Origin: Norana najaformis
Taxonomy: Eukaryota > Annelida > Clitellata > Crassiclitellata > Hormogastridae
Length of the DNA stretch: 64,000 bases
Assembly (NCBI GenBank): GCA_964023275.1
Contig: OZ029915.1
Coordinates: 3,098,745-3,162,744 of the forward strand
Reading direction: 5' to 3'
Shown: piece by piece, positions 10,066-21,204 of the stretch
How the letters are laid out: the number at the start of each line of letters is the position of its first letter
How positions within the stretch are numbered: the first letter of the stretch is position 1
Made by a program: the position numbers and the translations under genes
Notes under the pieces: model-generated
The model's input: the letters and a program-made list of their open reading frames with translations, nothing else
Told to the model about the DNA's origin: nothing
The model's database searches: none

Positions 10066-10354
10066 TGATACGCTTTTGGTTAGCAGGTATAATGTCCTTG
10101 TTATTCATTTCGTGTCGTGTGCAAATCTTGTTCGGAAGTAAGGCATGCACGGAAGTGGTATGATTTCCGGGTCGTCATTAGATGTAGAGCCTGAACACGT
10201 GCTGTTAGCTTTCCAAGCGGATCTGTGGAGATTCGATGTAACTGGAAGTCGATTTGATCATATTTTAGTGATACTGATACCTTAAACAGCAAGTCTGAAT
10301 AAAGCAGGGTATAGCATTCGTGTATTTCAATTCGAAGATGAAGGAAGAACTGAT
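10066..10354. other. Unique, nothing recognised
   Basis: No convincing gene. An 87-codon minus-strand ORF (10101-10364) has no familiar motif. Confidence 0.35.
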
Positions 10355-10492
10355 TGGAGACCATCAGAGCTGATCTGAGATGCCTGGAGATGTTATGGGG
10401 TGAGGAAAGGAGAATGGCGATGGACAGAGATGGGTGGAGAAGCAGCTTACGTCACCCGATGTGCAGACATGCACGGGAAGGACTAAATACTA
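10355..10492 (+). repeat. LINE RT C-terminal fragment
   Basis: Reads DLRCLEMLWGEERRMAMDRD followed by GWRSSLRHPMCRHAREG. The DxxWxxAxxxAxDRxGWRxxxxxLCxTRxEE pattern is the usual C-terminal end of many LINE RTs. About 45 codons remain, with no RT catalytic region. Confidence 0.6.
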
Positions 10493-11562
10493 AGTATGTT
10501 TTAAATTCTGGTAAATCTGTAATTTTTCACAGCAGAGTTTTGGCTTTTACTTCGTCCGCTAACAATATTTATGCATTTACGAACTAATAATGTTTAAAAA
10601 ACCTTAAATGCTTATCAGTAACGAACCTGAGTAATTTAAAGCAACGGATTGTGATTCGTTTTACTTCCAATCTGTGCTGTAAGTCCAAATTTCTCATTAA
10701 TTAAAACAAATACAATGTATATAATACCCGTATGTACGAATCCTAAATTCTTTCAACTTAACGCAATATTGTAACATTGAATCACATTAAGACCTCAAAA
10801 TGAATAATGAAACATAAAAGAACTAAGCCGAATCTAACTGCAGACAATGAATTTATCCGTAAAGCAAACAGTCCCTAACGAATTTCTGTGTTTCCTCTGC
10901 TCAGTTATTTTCCCCTGTATATATTAATCAACGGCTTAAAAGTTAGAATATTGTTGCACCAATTCATGAAGAACTCATAGACTTATATGGCCATAAAGTT
11001 TAATGTTGCGTTCATGTATATGCATATTGTATATATATATATATATATACAAATATATATCTATATCTACACATATATTGCGCATAATGTATGTATATAT
11101 TATATTGCAAGCATATGCGTTACATATTACCAAGATTCATTAGGCGAACGATGATTGGGCTTTAATATATAACATACTTGTAAGCGTTGTAAAGGTGTCT
11201 AAAGATAACCCCCTCTATTATCCAGTGATAACTGATTATCCACTGCCTTCACCGCTGGTGACATAGCCTCAGCATGCAAGTTCCCTGCTTGATTGTTTAA
11301 CCCTCTCATTGCGTTGAGTTGTCGGTCGGACTCTGAGAGGGTTAAAGATGTCTGATGAAAGCATTATCTTATCCAATGCTCAAAGACATCAGAACCGTAA
11401 TAGAATATAACACACATATATATATATATATATGTATAGATATGTATATATATATGTGTGTGTGTATATATATGCGTGATACTTGTTACTGAAGAAACTC
11501 GTAAACACCTTGCAAAGACTTTTAAGGCAGAAGTTTTACCCGTAACTATGCATAATTTTCGC
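10493..11562. other. AT-rich DNA with short TA microsatellites
   Basis: No gene recognised. (TA)n patches at 11030-11050 and 11405-11470. A short AAGCGTTGTAAAGGTGTCTA at about 11182 matches the second module of family H. CTCTCATTGCGTTGAG and CTCTGAGAGGGTTAA near 11310-11345 make a small inverted pair. Confidence 0.5.
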
Positions 11563-11806
11563 ATGCATACATACATGCATACATACACACTTACACATAC
11601 GCACATACATACATACATAGATACATACATGCATACATACACACTTACACATACGCACATACATATATACATAGATACATACATGCATACATACACACTT
11701 ACACATACGCACATACATAAAACATAGATACATACATGCATACATACACACTTACACATACATAGATACATACATGCATACATACACTTACACATACGCA
11801 CATACA

Positions 11807-11839
<33 letters not shown>

Positions 11840-11926
11840 GCATACGTACATAGGTACATACGTACATACGTACACAATTACATACACATATACTTGTACA
11901 TACACACATATATACATACATGCATG
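11563..11926. repeat. CATA microsatellite with higher-order units
   Basis: CATACATACATGCATACATA-type repeat. The phrase CACTTACACATACGCACATA recurs about every 60 bases (11589, 11651, 11708, 11797), so there is an internal higher-order period. Cys-Met-Tyr-Val ORFs here are artefacts. Confidence 0.95.
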
Positions 11927-12367
11927 GTCATTAGGCTCTTTCATGTCTAGGGATCTTTTACCTTTCCCTTCAACAAATTTCGTCTACATACATTATATAT
12001 AATATAAACTATGTATATAGCAACAGTAAATATATAAACTATATAATATGTTATATATGTTCTAGTATATTATATACCGATTATATAATAGTATATAGTA
12101 AGTTTGAATATATGTATATGTATATATTATTAGAGTATAATGCAAGTATATGTCCTGCTAATAGGTATATGTTGGTCTTCTTAAATCTGTTCCTGTGCAT
12201 TACTGATAAAGTGCACTTTGCGCCCGATGTGCTCATTTCATAATAATGACGAAGCAGGAGTATAGAGGCATTCCTTGTTTAACAATAATCTTATGATTGC
12301 CAGGGCAGTTTACGTTACGTAGACTGACACCTTAGTGAATACTTAACACACGATAGATTCCCATTGT
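11927..12367. other. AT-rich, nothing recognised
   Basis: TATATAATATA-rich sequence from 11985 to 12130, otherwise unique. At 12290-12320 CTTATGATTGCCAGGGCAG then TTTACGTTACG may be a decayed family H phrase. Confidence 0.4.
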
Positions 12368-12475
12368 TTAACGACATCTTATGGCATCAAAGGCCGTTGA
12401 CGTTGCCCTCCTCCTTTATCCAGGCTTGGGACTGGCACTACCCCAAACAAGGCAGTGGCGAAGTTTCACCTTAAG
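12368..12475 (+). repeat. Family H repeat, module 1
   Basis: Contains TTTAACGACATCTTATGGCA, TCAAAGGCCGTTGACG, CCTCCTCCTTTATCCAGGCT, TGGGACTGGCACTACCCC and GGCAGTGGCG. Nearly the same order occurs at 35466-35575 and 44955-45062 (plus), and at 15738-15853, 16920-17032 and 43405-43495 (minus). No coding capacity, no tRNA promoter boxes and no obvious terminal repeats, so the class is unknown. Confidence 0.8.
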
Positions 12476-12519
12476 CACACATACCCAAAATCAGACAACA
12501 TACTCGCGCGTAGCTGGTG

Positions 12520-12720
12520 AACATATAGCGTCGGTTGAGAGCGTTTTAGAGGTGTCTAAAAGTAAATATAATCACACCATTATACAGTTTTTAACGCTAT
12601 TCTTATGCTTGACGTTGACTTTACCTCACCGTTACTAGACTGACATCTTGTTTCTTGTCCATGGGTTTAACGACATCTTATGGCAACTAAGGCCGTTGAC
12701 GTCTTCGATATGAAAATGTT
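12520..12720 (+). repeat. Family H, module 2 plus a second module 1
   Basis: ATAGCGTCGGTTGAGAGCGT then TTTAGAGGTGTCTAAAAG (module 2) is followed about 100 bases later by GTTTAACGACATCTTATGGC and AAGGCCGTTGACGTC (module 1 start). Modules alternate, as in the cluster at 15560-17040. Confidence 0.7.
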
Positions 12721-12929
12721 GTTGACGTTGTCCATAAGTTCATTTCTTTCTTCTTATCGTTTCCTTTAAGATTTTTGCTTCCGTAGGTTATGTATGTATT
12801 TTTTAAACTGATTGCAGCACGACATGGATGAGAGACCAAATGCAGGCGAAGGGGGTTCTGTTGACTGGTTGATGGCACCTTTGTCGACTTCTTGTTGGTT
12901 TTCTTCTCGTTGGAAGACTGTCCACTGTC

Positions 12930-13220
12930 CATTACGGCTCTTGTGTGTCCATTAAGGCTCTTCTCAGTTGCTATAAAGCCTTTTTTCAATATCTGATTTT
13001 ATATTTTCTGTAATTTTTCTCTTTTCACTGGCCTTTTCGGCTCTTTTGTGGCCGTCAGGCTCTTTTGTGGCCATCAGGCTCTTTTGTGGCCATAAGGCTC
13101 TTTTGTGGCCGTTAAGGTTTTTTGTGGCCGTCAAGGCTTTTTTGTGGCCATTTAGGCTCTTCTCAGTTGCCATAAAGGCTTTTTTAGCGTATTTATATAT
13201 TTTCGGTAATTTTTCGGTGT
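12930..13220. repeat. 19-bp minisatellite
   Basis: Tandem copies of about 19 bases, GGCTCTTTTGTGGCCATCA with variants (CGTCA, CATAA, GTTAA), at 13037-13165. A longer flanking repeat, GGCTCTTCTCAGTTGC.ATAA then AGC.TTTTTT, occurs on both sides (12955 and 13152). Confidence 0.85.
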
Positions 13221-14283
13221 TTTGTTTTTCGTTCTTTTTTTCATTTTTCCTTTTTTTCACAAAATACAAATGAAATAAAATATATTTAACGAAATCAACA
13301 AAGAATATATACAAATTAGGTAGGTGCAACAATTACAGGGAGCCAATGTTTACAGACAATATCATTTACTACTAAGATGGTGGGGTCCTAACAAAGTGGT
13401 ATAGCCATGTGTATTTTATCAAATAAAATGACTTAATGTTACAAAAGGTAAAATTGATAAACATACAGAAATGTGAGTTTGGCACACAGGCCCATGTCGT
13501 ATAAAAGACATAACATTATCTTTAATAATTATACACTAATAAAGTGATGTTTTAGGCCCGATAACAGGTTTGTACTTGTACTATAAATTTAATGTATAAT
13601 CCACCAGTAAACACCGGTATTTATAAATGGATTCTAAACAACTGTTTAGGAGAGATTTAAAAATTATTATTATTATTGAAAAGTAAGTTCTAGGCCCATA
13701 TAACAGATTATTTCACCATTAAAAACAGAACAATATTTTTACATAGATACATATAGAAAATTTTCCGATAAATTTTTAAACTGGCTAAAACATATTAATT
13801 ACAGGATTAGTTTTATTTGCATCACAAATGCTTTCACTTTCAGGACTATGTGTACATACTTATATATAACGTCGGTTGAGAGCGTTTTAAAGGTGTCTAA
13901 TTAAATCATTTTCCAGTGTTTAACAACTTCTACCAGGACTTTCTTCTAAAGTCTGAAAAGATTTTATGAAGTTATTTTTTAGCTCAACCAATCACGATAA
14001 ACCAAAAATTCACAATCACCACGAATCAAAGTAAGGATCTGTGCGTTAAGTCGTTTGCAAATTGTATTTTCTAATTTTTTTTTCAAGAAAGCAGAGTCCT
14101 CGTTGCAATGGTGTGATATCTGTCCTATAATCACAACTACATATTACTTAAATAAAGTTTTGTTGATTTCTTAAATTGCTCAGCACTAGGTACACCTTCG
14201 AGTAGAGATGGCAGGGAATCTCATATGGTTAGTCCAGCCTATACCTAAGTAAACTGTTGGGTATTAATGGCCTATTATGCACT
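13221..14283. other. AT-rich DNA; one family H module 2 at 13866
   Basis: No gene recognised. AACGTCGGTTGAGAGCGTTT then TAAAGGTGTCTAA at 13868-13901 is a clear module 2 copy. The rest is unique AT-rich sequence. Confidence 0.5.
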
Positions 14284-14445
14284 AAATGAGTAATCGTAAT
14301 CGTAAGCTCGAGAATTCTACAGCGCCCAACGATAGCCAAGTCGCGGGAACCAGTTTATTCACAGGTGCTCAGTCAAAACAAAATCGTTAGGCAGAAAGGG
14401 TTCGGTTCCAGGTCAAGATCCATGAGTCAGGCAGGTAAACAGGAT
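14284..14445 (-). repeat. Family B element fragment
   Basis: Tail complement (GTAATCGTAATCGTAAG) at 14290, then CTACAGCGCCCAACGATAGC, CAGGTGCTCAGTCAAAAC and GGTTCCAGGTCAAGATCC. Loses homology after about 14440. Confidence 0.75.
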
Positions 14446-14569
14446 GAAGTTGCACTTGTGATTACTTTTCTAATGTTTGACGACATCTCGTGAAATTGAT
14501 GTCGAGGAAAAAATTTGAATGTATTAAAGATATTTCTGTGTTATATTCACTGACGCAGCTGCTTTATAT

Positions 14570-14640
14570 GTAACGTCGGTATAAAGCTTTTTAAAGGTGT
14601 CTAAATTGCACATTTACATTTATGAAGTGTTTAGCGACAT
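14570..14640 (+). repeat. Family H module 2
   Basis: AACGTCGGTATAAAGCTTTT then TAAAGGTGTCTAAATTG, followed by GTGTTTAGCGACATA, the start of a module 1. About 100 bases upstream, TTGACGACATCTCGTG at 14476 is another degenerate module 1 start. Confidence 0.65.
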
Positions 14641-14649
14641 ATATACACA

Positions 14650-14830
14650 ATTTGTATGTAATATGGTATGCGTACATGTATATACATGCATGCGAACGTA
14701 GATGAGTGTGAATATATGCTTAAATACATGCGTATGTATGTACATGCATGCATCATACACATAAATTCATGCACACACATCCAGGCGGTTGATATGTGTG
14801 TGTTCGTATATTCAAGTATATATGTATATA
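14650..14830. repeat. Degenerate CATG/TATG microsatellite
   Basis: ACATGTATATACATGCATGC-type sequence with interruptions. Confidence 0.8.
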
Positions 14831-15234
14831 TAGTGATAGCAGAGCAAATCTATACAAACGTTTGCACTGTAAACATCGAATTAATACCAGGAATTTTATG
14901 TGTCCATCATTTTAGGCCTAGGCGATGAAAGAGCTTTAAACGTTTAAAATTTTTAAAACTGAAAAACGTTTTATGTATTATCCCAAAGTTCTTGGTTACA
15001 TTGATAGCAAATTAAAAAATTCACAACTAATTTTCTGTTGAGTGCATGCAGGTATACTCCTATTAACGGAATTAAAACGCAGGATGGAATTTGGAGGGTT
15101 AGGGTTAAATACCGAGGTCAAAGTCAACTCTGCTAAGGGGATAAAATTGGAAAGCTTCCTTATCGCCGTGAATTCCGCCGGGTACTAGAACAGTCGTATA
15201 TTCGGAATTTCCGCTGTACATGTTGATTAAGTAT
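14831..15234. other. Unique AT-rich DNA, nothing recognised
   Basis: No ORF or repeat supported. Confidence 0.4.
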
Positions 15235-15537
15235 GTCAAAGGTCACGGCAACTACATTACCCACTTTGAACCATTTGTGTATAAATGTTTCATATTGGCA
15301 TGTTTGTAATAATTCGGCACTGATTGCTAAATGTAATCGGTTGGTCCCGCTTTTTGGAATGGGCTTCCTAATGACCTATGCCAGGAACTTCTTAGTCTAT
15401 CTCCCCCTCTTTTCCGCAAGCGCTTGAAGACCTTCTTATTCCCCAGTTCTTCTGGGTTGTAGGGCCGGGAGCGCCACTGAGGAGTTTACCTCGAAGTGGC
15501 GCTTTATAAATTTTTGATTACATTACATTACTACTAA
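15235..15537 (+). repeat. LINE 3' end, RT C-terminal tail (family C)
   Basis: In the correct frame, from about 15338, the translation is SVGPAFWNGLPNDLCQELLS continuing LSPPLFRKRLKTFLFPSSSG. This is the canonical C-terminus of CR1/Jockey-like RTs. The 3' UTR carries GAAGTGGCGCTTTATAAAT and ends TTGATTACATTACATTAC. Truncated upstream with frameshifts. A solid copy of the family C 3' end. Confidence 0.85.
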
Positions 15538-15559
15538 TATTATTTAACTTATTCTAACA

Positions 15560-17040
15560 AAAGTAATTAAGTGCGCCACTGCCTTTAGGGGGTGGGTTCC
15601 TTGAAACGTAGGTGTGATCGACGTCCACGGTCCATGCAGTCACAAGATGTCGTTAAATATTGAACAATGCAGCGTTATTTTAAAACACATTTAAAACGTT
15701 TTTAACGGATTCTATATGCATACTTATCAACTGCGTTTAAACAGCAGAGAACTCTGCTGTTGCCGTACTCGGGTGGTGCCAGTCCCAAGCCTGGATGAAG
15801 GAGGAGGGCGACGTTAACTGCCTTTGATGCAATGAGATGTCGTTAAACATTGCAACTACTATTACTAAAGAAGAGAATCATGGAACGTAAGGTGAAATCG
15901 ACGTCAGCGGTCCTTGCAACCACAAGATGTCGTTAAACACCGGATAATGCAAAGTCACTTTTAGACACCTTTAAAACGCTCTTGGCTGATCGTATATGAA
16001 TCTTCAACTGCAATAGTAGTGGTAGTACAGTTCGAAAACAAACGTGAGCTTTTAAATCATGGTGGACATCAAAGGTCTTGCAGTCACAAGATGTCGTTAA
16101 GCACTAAGCACTAATGTAAACATAGCGATGAGTCAGATAAAGAAGGTGTCTACGGCCATGGAATCAATAAGATGTCGTTAAACAACGGATGCTGCTACTA
16201 CAGTATTCGCTAGTTTTTGAGGAGTCATTTGTGACCGTGCCTGGAAAACTTTCAAAAAGTAGGCAGATTTTGGAAAGTGTTTTGGATTGGACTGGAAGTG
16301 CTGAATATTTCAGTGAAAACCGTATGATTTTAACACAAATAGTAAAAAGGTTACAACTATTTGAATTGTTCAAATCCGCGCAATATTATGTAAAAAAACT
16401 GTAGATTAAATCTTTTTTCAGCAAGATCATATATTCATATTATTTGTTTTAAGGTAAATACAACAAGATCGCCGTGAAACTGTCCTGCCAGCCTCAAGTA
16501 GCAGTTCAACAGTGAATATTACAATAATTTAAACACCTTATAAACGCTTTCTACGGAAGTTTTATATTCACCGACTGCGTTTAGATAGCAGATTGACATG
16601 GTAAGTTATATTGAGGTGATGATGTGACACTTAACAGTGAAAACTGCACACATTTTTTCCAGTTGACGTTAACGGCCTTTGATGCCATATGATGTCGTTA
16701 AACATTATAACTATTACTACTTGCAGCCATGTGATGCCGTTAAAAATAAATTATATAATGCTTTCATTAGACACCTTTGAAACGCATTTAACCGACTATA
16801 TATATTTATCAAAAACTGTGTTTACTCGCCTCCTTAAAAAAGGATAAGTTAAGATCGAAATTAACGACCCTGGCGGACACAAGATGTCGTTAAACTCTGG
16901 ATAATATAATGGTTTCATTAGACACCTTTGAAAAGTAACTCAGCCACTGCCTTTAGTCGGGCCAGTCCCAATCCTGGATAAAGGAGGAGGGCGACGTCAA
17001 CGGCATTTGACGCCACAAGATGTCGTTAAACATTGGAAAC
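15560..17040 (-). repeat. Cluster of family H repeats
   Basis: GATGTCGTTAAAC, or a one-base variant, occurs at 15646, 15836, 15926, 16090, 16171, 16691, 16733, 16883 and 17018. Between these lie full module 1 copies (15738-15853 and 16920-17032, with GGAGGAGGGCGACGTTAACT-type sequence) and module 2 copies (15672, 15960, 16528, 16765, 16912; AGACACCTTTAAAACGC type). Spacing is irregular (42 to 520 bases), so this is nested or amplified dispersed repeat rather than a simple satellite. Class unknown. Confidence 0.8.
16189..16404 (+). repeat. ORF fragment of a repeated coding family (K)
   Basis: An open frame ends SAEYFSENRMILTQIVKRLQ then LFELFKSAQYYVKKL and a stop. Minus-strand copies at 19925-20128 and 23880-24083 encode NWISLLSSECFAKTRTFL then THIVKSLQLF. 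A fourth copy at 28330-28400 reads VGSAEQLGDSRMYLSQIL. Conservation at protein level across four diverged copies implies descent from a coding element. The function is not recognised. One possibility is the C-terminus of a transposon-encoded protein. Confidence 0.5.
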
Positions 17041-17511
17041 TACAACTGATCGAGTGTGTGCGAAGTATTCGCTGAGGAGTCAGTATATAGAAACGATGTC
17101 TTAATGAAATGTCAGGAGAGGTTAGGTCGACTTCGACGGCCCTGTCAGTCATAAGTTAATCATTACATAATGGCTACTTCTGCTTTGCCATTGTTTCGAA
17201 GATCAGCACATCACAATTAATACACGGGATCGGATTTAAGAAGAGCATAATAAACCCGTTAGTATGACACAATTATACATGCACTATATTCTATATAAAA
17301 TATATTAAAACCTACTATATACTATTACATATTTGCTATATAATATACTATAATACTATAATATATATAATACAGTATAAAGATTATATATTTACTGTTA
17401 CTACGTAAATATATTTTATCTTATATATAATATATGAAGAGTGATTTGTGGTTGGAAACAGAAGGGAAAAGTGAAAGATCCCTGGACATGTAAGAGCCTA
17501 AAGACTATGTA
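17041..17511. other. Unique and AT-rich
   Basis: TATAATA-rich low-complexity DNA at 17260-17435. GTATTCGCTGAGGAGTC at 17067 echoes GTATTCGCTAGTTTTTGAGG at 16203, a further sign of duplication among the H and K repeats. Confidence 0.45.
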
Positions 17512-17840
17512 TGTCTGCAAGTATGTATGTATGTATGTATGTATGTATGTATGTATGTATGTATGAATATATGTAAGTACGTATGTATGTATGTATGTCT
17601 GTATGTTTGTATGCATGCATGTATGCAGATATGAATGTATGTATGAATGTTTGTATGTATGTATGAATGTTTGTATGTATGTATGTATGTATGTATGTAT
17701 GCATGCATGCATGCATGTATGCATGTATGTGTATGTATGTATGTATGTATGTATATGTTTGTATGTGTGTCTGCATGCAGTTATATAGCGATTTATGTAT
17801 GTATTTACTGTATGTATGCATGTATGTATGTATTTCTGTT
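17512..17840. repeat. (TATG)n microsatellite
   Basis: Long (TATG)n with TGCATGCATGCATG and TGAATGTTTG variants. It carries overlapping Cys-Met-Tyr-Val and His-Thr-Tyr-Ile ORFs on both strands, all artefacts. Confidence 0.97.
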
Positions 17841-17864
17841 GTTCAGGGGTATTTTGCAAAGGCA

Positions 17865-18270
17865 CGCGTGGAAGGCAGGTGAGGTTAGGTCAGAAGGTGA
17901 CACGTGCCCATGCAACATTCTGTTAGGAACACGTGCGCATGGACCTGTGTTGGAAGGAGTGTTAGAGGGAGTGGTTAAAGGAGTGGTTGTCTCGGTGGTT
18001 GAGAAGAAAGAATAAAAGAGAGAGAGCTTAAACTGTTGAAAGAAATTCTTTGTCTAAAGTCGCCGTGTTGGAGACAGTTCGTTGGTTCTGAGTCGGTTCT
18101 GAGGTTTTCTCTGAGATTCGTTGAAGTTCGTTGAGTTGACCTTGTTGCTGTCTGATGTTACCGTCGAGTGTTCGAGAATACAGAGTTTTAAACCAACGAA
18201 CGTTGTATGCTGGTTCGGCCTATACCCCTACGAGCCTCGTCGTTTTCCAGCATGCAACAATAGGTTTGTA
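17865..18270 (+). mobile_element. Candidate solo LTR
   Basis: A non-microsatellite island inside (TATG)n DNA. TGTTAGGAACACGTGCGC near 17920 resembles an LTR start, AATAAA lies at 18011-18016, and the end ATGCAACA lies near 18258. The flanks on both sides share TGTATGTGTGTCTGCATGCA-like and GATTTATGTATGTATTTACT sequence (17763-17812 and 18269-18318), as if the island split one array. No exact TSD was found and no internal retroelement region is present. It may be another type of insertion. Confidence 0.35.
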
Positions 18271-18430
18271 TGTGTGTCTACATGCATAGATATAACGATT
18301 TATGTATGTATTTACTGTATGCTTGTATTTTTTGTATGAATGTATGTATGTATTTAGGCCTTTGTATGTATATAGGCATATATATTTATGCATAATGCAT
18401 GCAAACATGCAGTACATACACACTGAAGAT
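18271..18430. repeat. TATG microsatellite remnant
   Basis: Continuation of the array at 17512-17840 after the island. The 50-base flank is duplicated across the island. Confidence 0.85.
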
Positions 18431-18700
18431 GGCTACCGAGTATATTTACGTAAATCTTTATTATTTTCGGAGTGGTGATTGTTCAAATAAATACGATATT
18501 CCATATTAAGTTTCCGTATACATGCAGCTGTATGATGGTCATCTTTGGAATTTAAATTTGATAGGAATTTGTGGACATATTTTTATAAACTTCGGCACAC
18601 ATATACCAATCAGATTAGCAGCCTCAGCGCATACTGTACTTAGTCCAAAAACTCTGCCTTCCGTATCTTTTCTCCCACCGGTTCGCATATGCAAACTATA
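18431..18700. other. Unique, nothing recognised
   Basis: No gene or repeat supported. Confidence 0.35.
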
Positions 18701-19060
18701 TCATGTACATACATGCATATATACAAACATATGCATACATGCATAAATATATACATAAAAATATATATACATACATCATACATACCTACGTACATACATA
18801 AATACATATATAAATAAATACATACATACAAACATACATACATACATACTTACATACATAAATACATACATAAATACATGCACATATAAATACATACATA
18901 CATACATATATACATACTTATATACATACTTACATACATACATTCATACATTCATATATACATACAACCATGCATACATACATACATACATGCAGTAAAT
19001 ACATACATATATAGTTATATAACTGCATGCAGACATACATATATACATACATATACAATT
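18701..19060. repeat. (CATA)n microsatellite
   Basis: CATACATACATAAATACATA-type repeat, about 350 bases. Confidence 0.97.
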
Positions 19061-19094
19061 ACAATAACAATAGCATCCATTAATATTAATATAG

Positions 19095-19160
19095 TTTCTT
19101 TCAATTATCGACATCTTTTGGCTGCCAGGGTCGTTGATGCCGATCTTACCCTTTGTGGCT
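19095..19160 (+). repeat. Degenerate family H module 1
   Basis: ATCGACATCTTTTGGCTGCC then AGGGTCGTTGATGCCGATC aligns with the start of module 1 (TTTAACGACATCTTGTG... GGCCGTTGACGTC). Closest to the inverted copy at 16858-16895. Confidence 0.55.
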
Positions 19161-19359
19161 ATTATTATTCATGCCGTAAACGTCGCGCATCATCCCACCA
19201 CGGCGGAGACTCCAGAGGGTTTATTCAGCTTGTATCTTAATTTCAGGGGAAGCAAAACCGATTCAATCAAATTCAAAATTTCTTTGAAATAAGAATTCTG
19301 AAACAACTTTTTTTAAAGGCCGAGAATCAACGGTGATACATTGACATAAGGCATAAGTC

Positions 19360-19440
19360 TAATATAATCTAATCTCATGCTGAAACTTTTATAGCGCCGT
19401 TATGGCAAAGCGCAAATCAACAATTGATAGTCTTGTAGAT
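19360..19440 (-). repeat. Family A 3' end fragment
   Basis: TCTAATATAATCTAATCTCA then CTTTTATAGCGCCGTTATGG is the inverted 3' end of family A. Confidence 0.6.
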
Positions 19441-19686
19441 TTTTTATACCTCGTGTCTTTCTGGTACTTTGTTTTTTGTAACTTGTGTCACGTATTTTAT
19501 ATCATGTATCTTGTATTTAGTGCCTTTAATAATACTTAATAATAATAAGTTAATATATTTTATATATTTAATGGATTTGTAAATATATATTTAATATATT
19601 GATTATATATATATTTTATTTTATTATATCAAATTATATTTTATATTTTGTATTATATTTATTATATTTATATATGTTATGTTATT
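19441..19686. other. Very AT-rich DNA
   Basis: TATATTTATATATT-rich sequence without recognisable features. Confidence 0.6.
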
Positions 19687-19812
19687 TTAGGTTAGGTTAG
19701 GTTAGGTTAGGTTAGGTTAGGTAGGTTAAGTTGTTATGTTGTTATGTTATGTTACGTTATGTTATGTTATGCTATGCTGTGCTATGCTGCGCTAGGTTAG
19801 ATTAGGTTAGGT
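19687..19812. repeat. Interstitial TTAGG tract
   Basis: GTTAGGTTAGGTTAGGTTAG runs at 19688-19722, then TTATG/GTTATG and GCTATGCTGTGC variants, then GGTTAGATTAGGTTAGG at 19794-19812. TTAGG is the arthropod-type telomere unit, but this short internal tract does not prove a telomeric origin. Confidence 0.85.
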
Positions 19813-19924
19813 TTGCCTCCTAATTTCTTTTTTATGCGATAGTCGTAATCCTTTCAAATAGCTCCGTTCAAAGTTCATTCTGTGTCATATTCGTTCTGTC
19901 AGGTTCTATAAGTTCTAAACTTAA

Positions 19925-20128
19925 GAATAGCTGTAGCGATTTTACTATGTGCGTTAAAAATGTGCGGGTTTTAGCGAAACATTCGGAACTTAATAAACTA
20001 ATCCAGTTCCTTGTTAAACTCATTCTGATATTTGGCAACTGTGTGTTGATTTTCTCATTCATAATTAGCCATCTAGGCCTTGGCAGGAAATTGTGAACAA
20101 TCTACCGACAAGCTAATTACCTATATTT
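19925..20128 (-). repeat. Family K copy, near-identical to 23880-24083
   Basis: 204 bases aligned without gaps to 23880-24083, with three differences seen by eye. The minus strand encodes MNEKINTQLPNIRMSLTRNW continuing ISLLSSECFAKTRTFL. It is related at protein level to 16189-16404. The near-identity implies recent duplication or gene conversion. Confidence 0.85.
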
Positions 20129-20130
20129 AC

Positions 20131-20553
20131 TATGGACTTTAAAAATAAACTAGTATGCAACTGAATAGAGGCAGAAACTTAGCCAGAAATTTAGACAGCG
20201 ATTTCTTCAGTGAAATAGAATAAGGTACAAAATTTATTTCAACATGCATACCTGCTTACCTGCATGGCTTCTGGTTTCTCTGACATATCGAATTTTGACT
20301 AGAGCTTTATCGTTGCGATTTTGTCTATGGTTTCATTTTAAGCCTCAATCGATTGATTGATTTCTTGTGCGTTTTGATAACAGAGCTTAAGATGTTCATT
20401 CTATCAGATTTGATCAGATTCTATATTGGTTAAAATGTATGTCTAAATTACTTTCTGGTTTTCTGTTCTAATTCGCTGAAGAAATCGCTGTCTAAATTCC
20501 TGGCTGAGTTTCTGTCTCTATTCTGTTGCATACTAGTTTATTTTAAGTCCATA
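20131..20553. repeat. Inverted repeat (foldback), arms about 92 bp
   Basis: Left arm 20131-20222 (TATGGACTTTAAAAATAAAC ... CAGCGATTTCTTCAG) pairs with right arm 20461-20553 (CTGAAGAAATCGCTG ... GTTTATTTTAAGTCCATA). The arms differ at a few positions. The 240-base spacer contains a partial family A repeat. The left arm starts three bases after the end of the family K copy. Could be a foldback/MITE-like element or an inverted duplication. Confidence 0.75.
20250..20360 (+). repeat. Partial family A element
   Basis: CCTGCTTACCTGCATGGCTT then CTGGTTTCTCTGACATATCG and GCCTCAATCGATTGAT follow the 5' and middle parts of family A (compare 28485-28600). The 3' tail is missing. Confidence 0.55.
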
Positions 20554-20940
20554 CTCCTTTAAATTCATTTCGAAATTTCTTTCAATATTTTTATGTTTTC
20601 TTAAATCTTGCTTAGATTTTGTATTTCGTTTATCTAACTTTTCTTTTTAAGCTCAGTTGATTTTCATTCTATATTCTTCAAAAGTTCTTTCAAATTTTCA
20701 CTTTTCTCCATTCCAATTTATATTGTTATAAATTTTCTGTCGAAAATTCTCTATGTTGTACATTCTGCATTCTTTAAAAATTTCTGTCAAAATTTCAGTA
20801 TTTAGACAAGTTTTCCTTTTAACGAGTTTTATCTTTATTTAGTGTCCAAACTTTATAACAGAATGTAGACTGAAATGTTGTGAATCGCCGTAGGTCTGTA
20901 AGTCCAAGCATGTATCAGGTTTCAGAATGAGCTGACCCAG
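20554..20940. other. T-rich unique DNA
   Basis: Plus strand enriched for TTC/TTT; no ORF or repeat recognised. Confidence 0.4.
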
Positions 20941-21204
20941 ATATATATATATATATATGTCATATATAAATTGAATATATGTGTATCAATAAAATACATT
21001 TTTTCCATTCGCATATAATCTACGCATTTAAATATATATCCACTTATTATCCAACCATTGTATGTAAGATATCGGTTTATAATATTAGACAAGCAGCATA
21101 TAATGTCTATATATTACTTATCTATAGGATAATTAGACACAAACACACACACGCACACACGCGTGCGCACACTAACACACACATATCCATATACATATAT
21201 ATAT
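20941..21204. repeat. (TA)n and (CA)n patches
   Basis: (TA)n at 20941-20960 and 21188-21204 and (CA)n at 21140-21182, with AT-rich unique DNA between. Confidence 0.85.

Noticed and set aside
17416-17865. Long His-Thr-Tyr-Ile and Met-Cys-Val ORFs, here and at 11364, 32794, 38407, 39622, 42134, 53678 and 55870
   Set aside because: Translations of (TATG)n, (CATA)n or (CAGA)n. A four-base repeat is open in several frames on both strands.
19687-19722. True chromosome end
   Set aside because: The tract is only a few units long and continues into ordinary repeat DNA on both sides.
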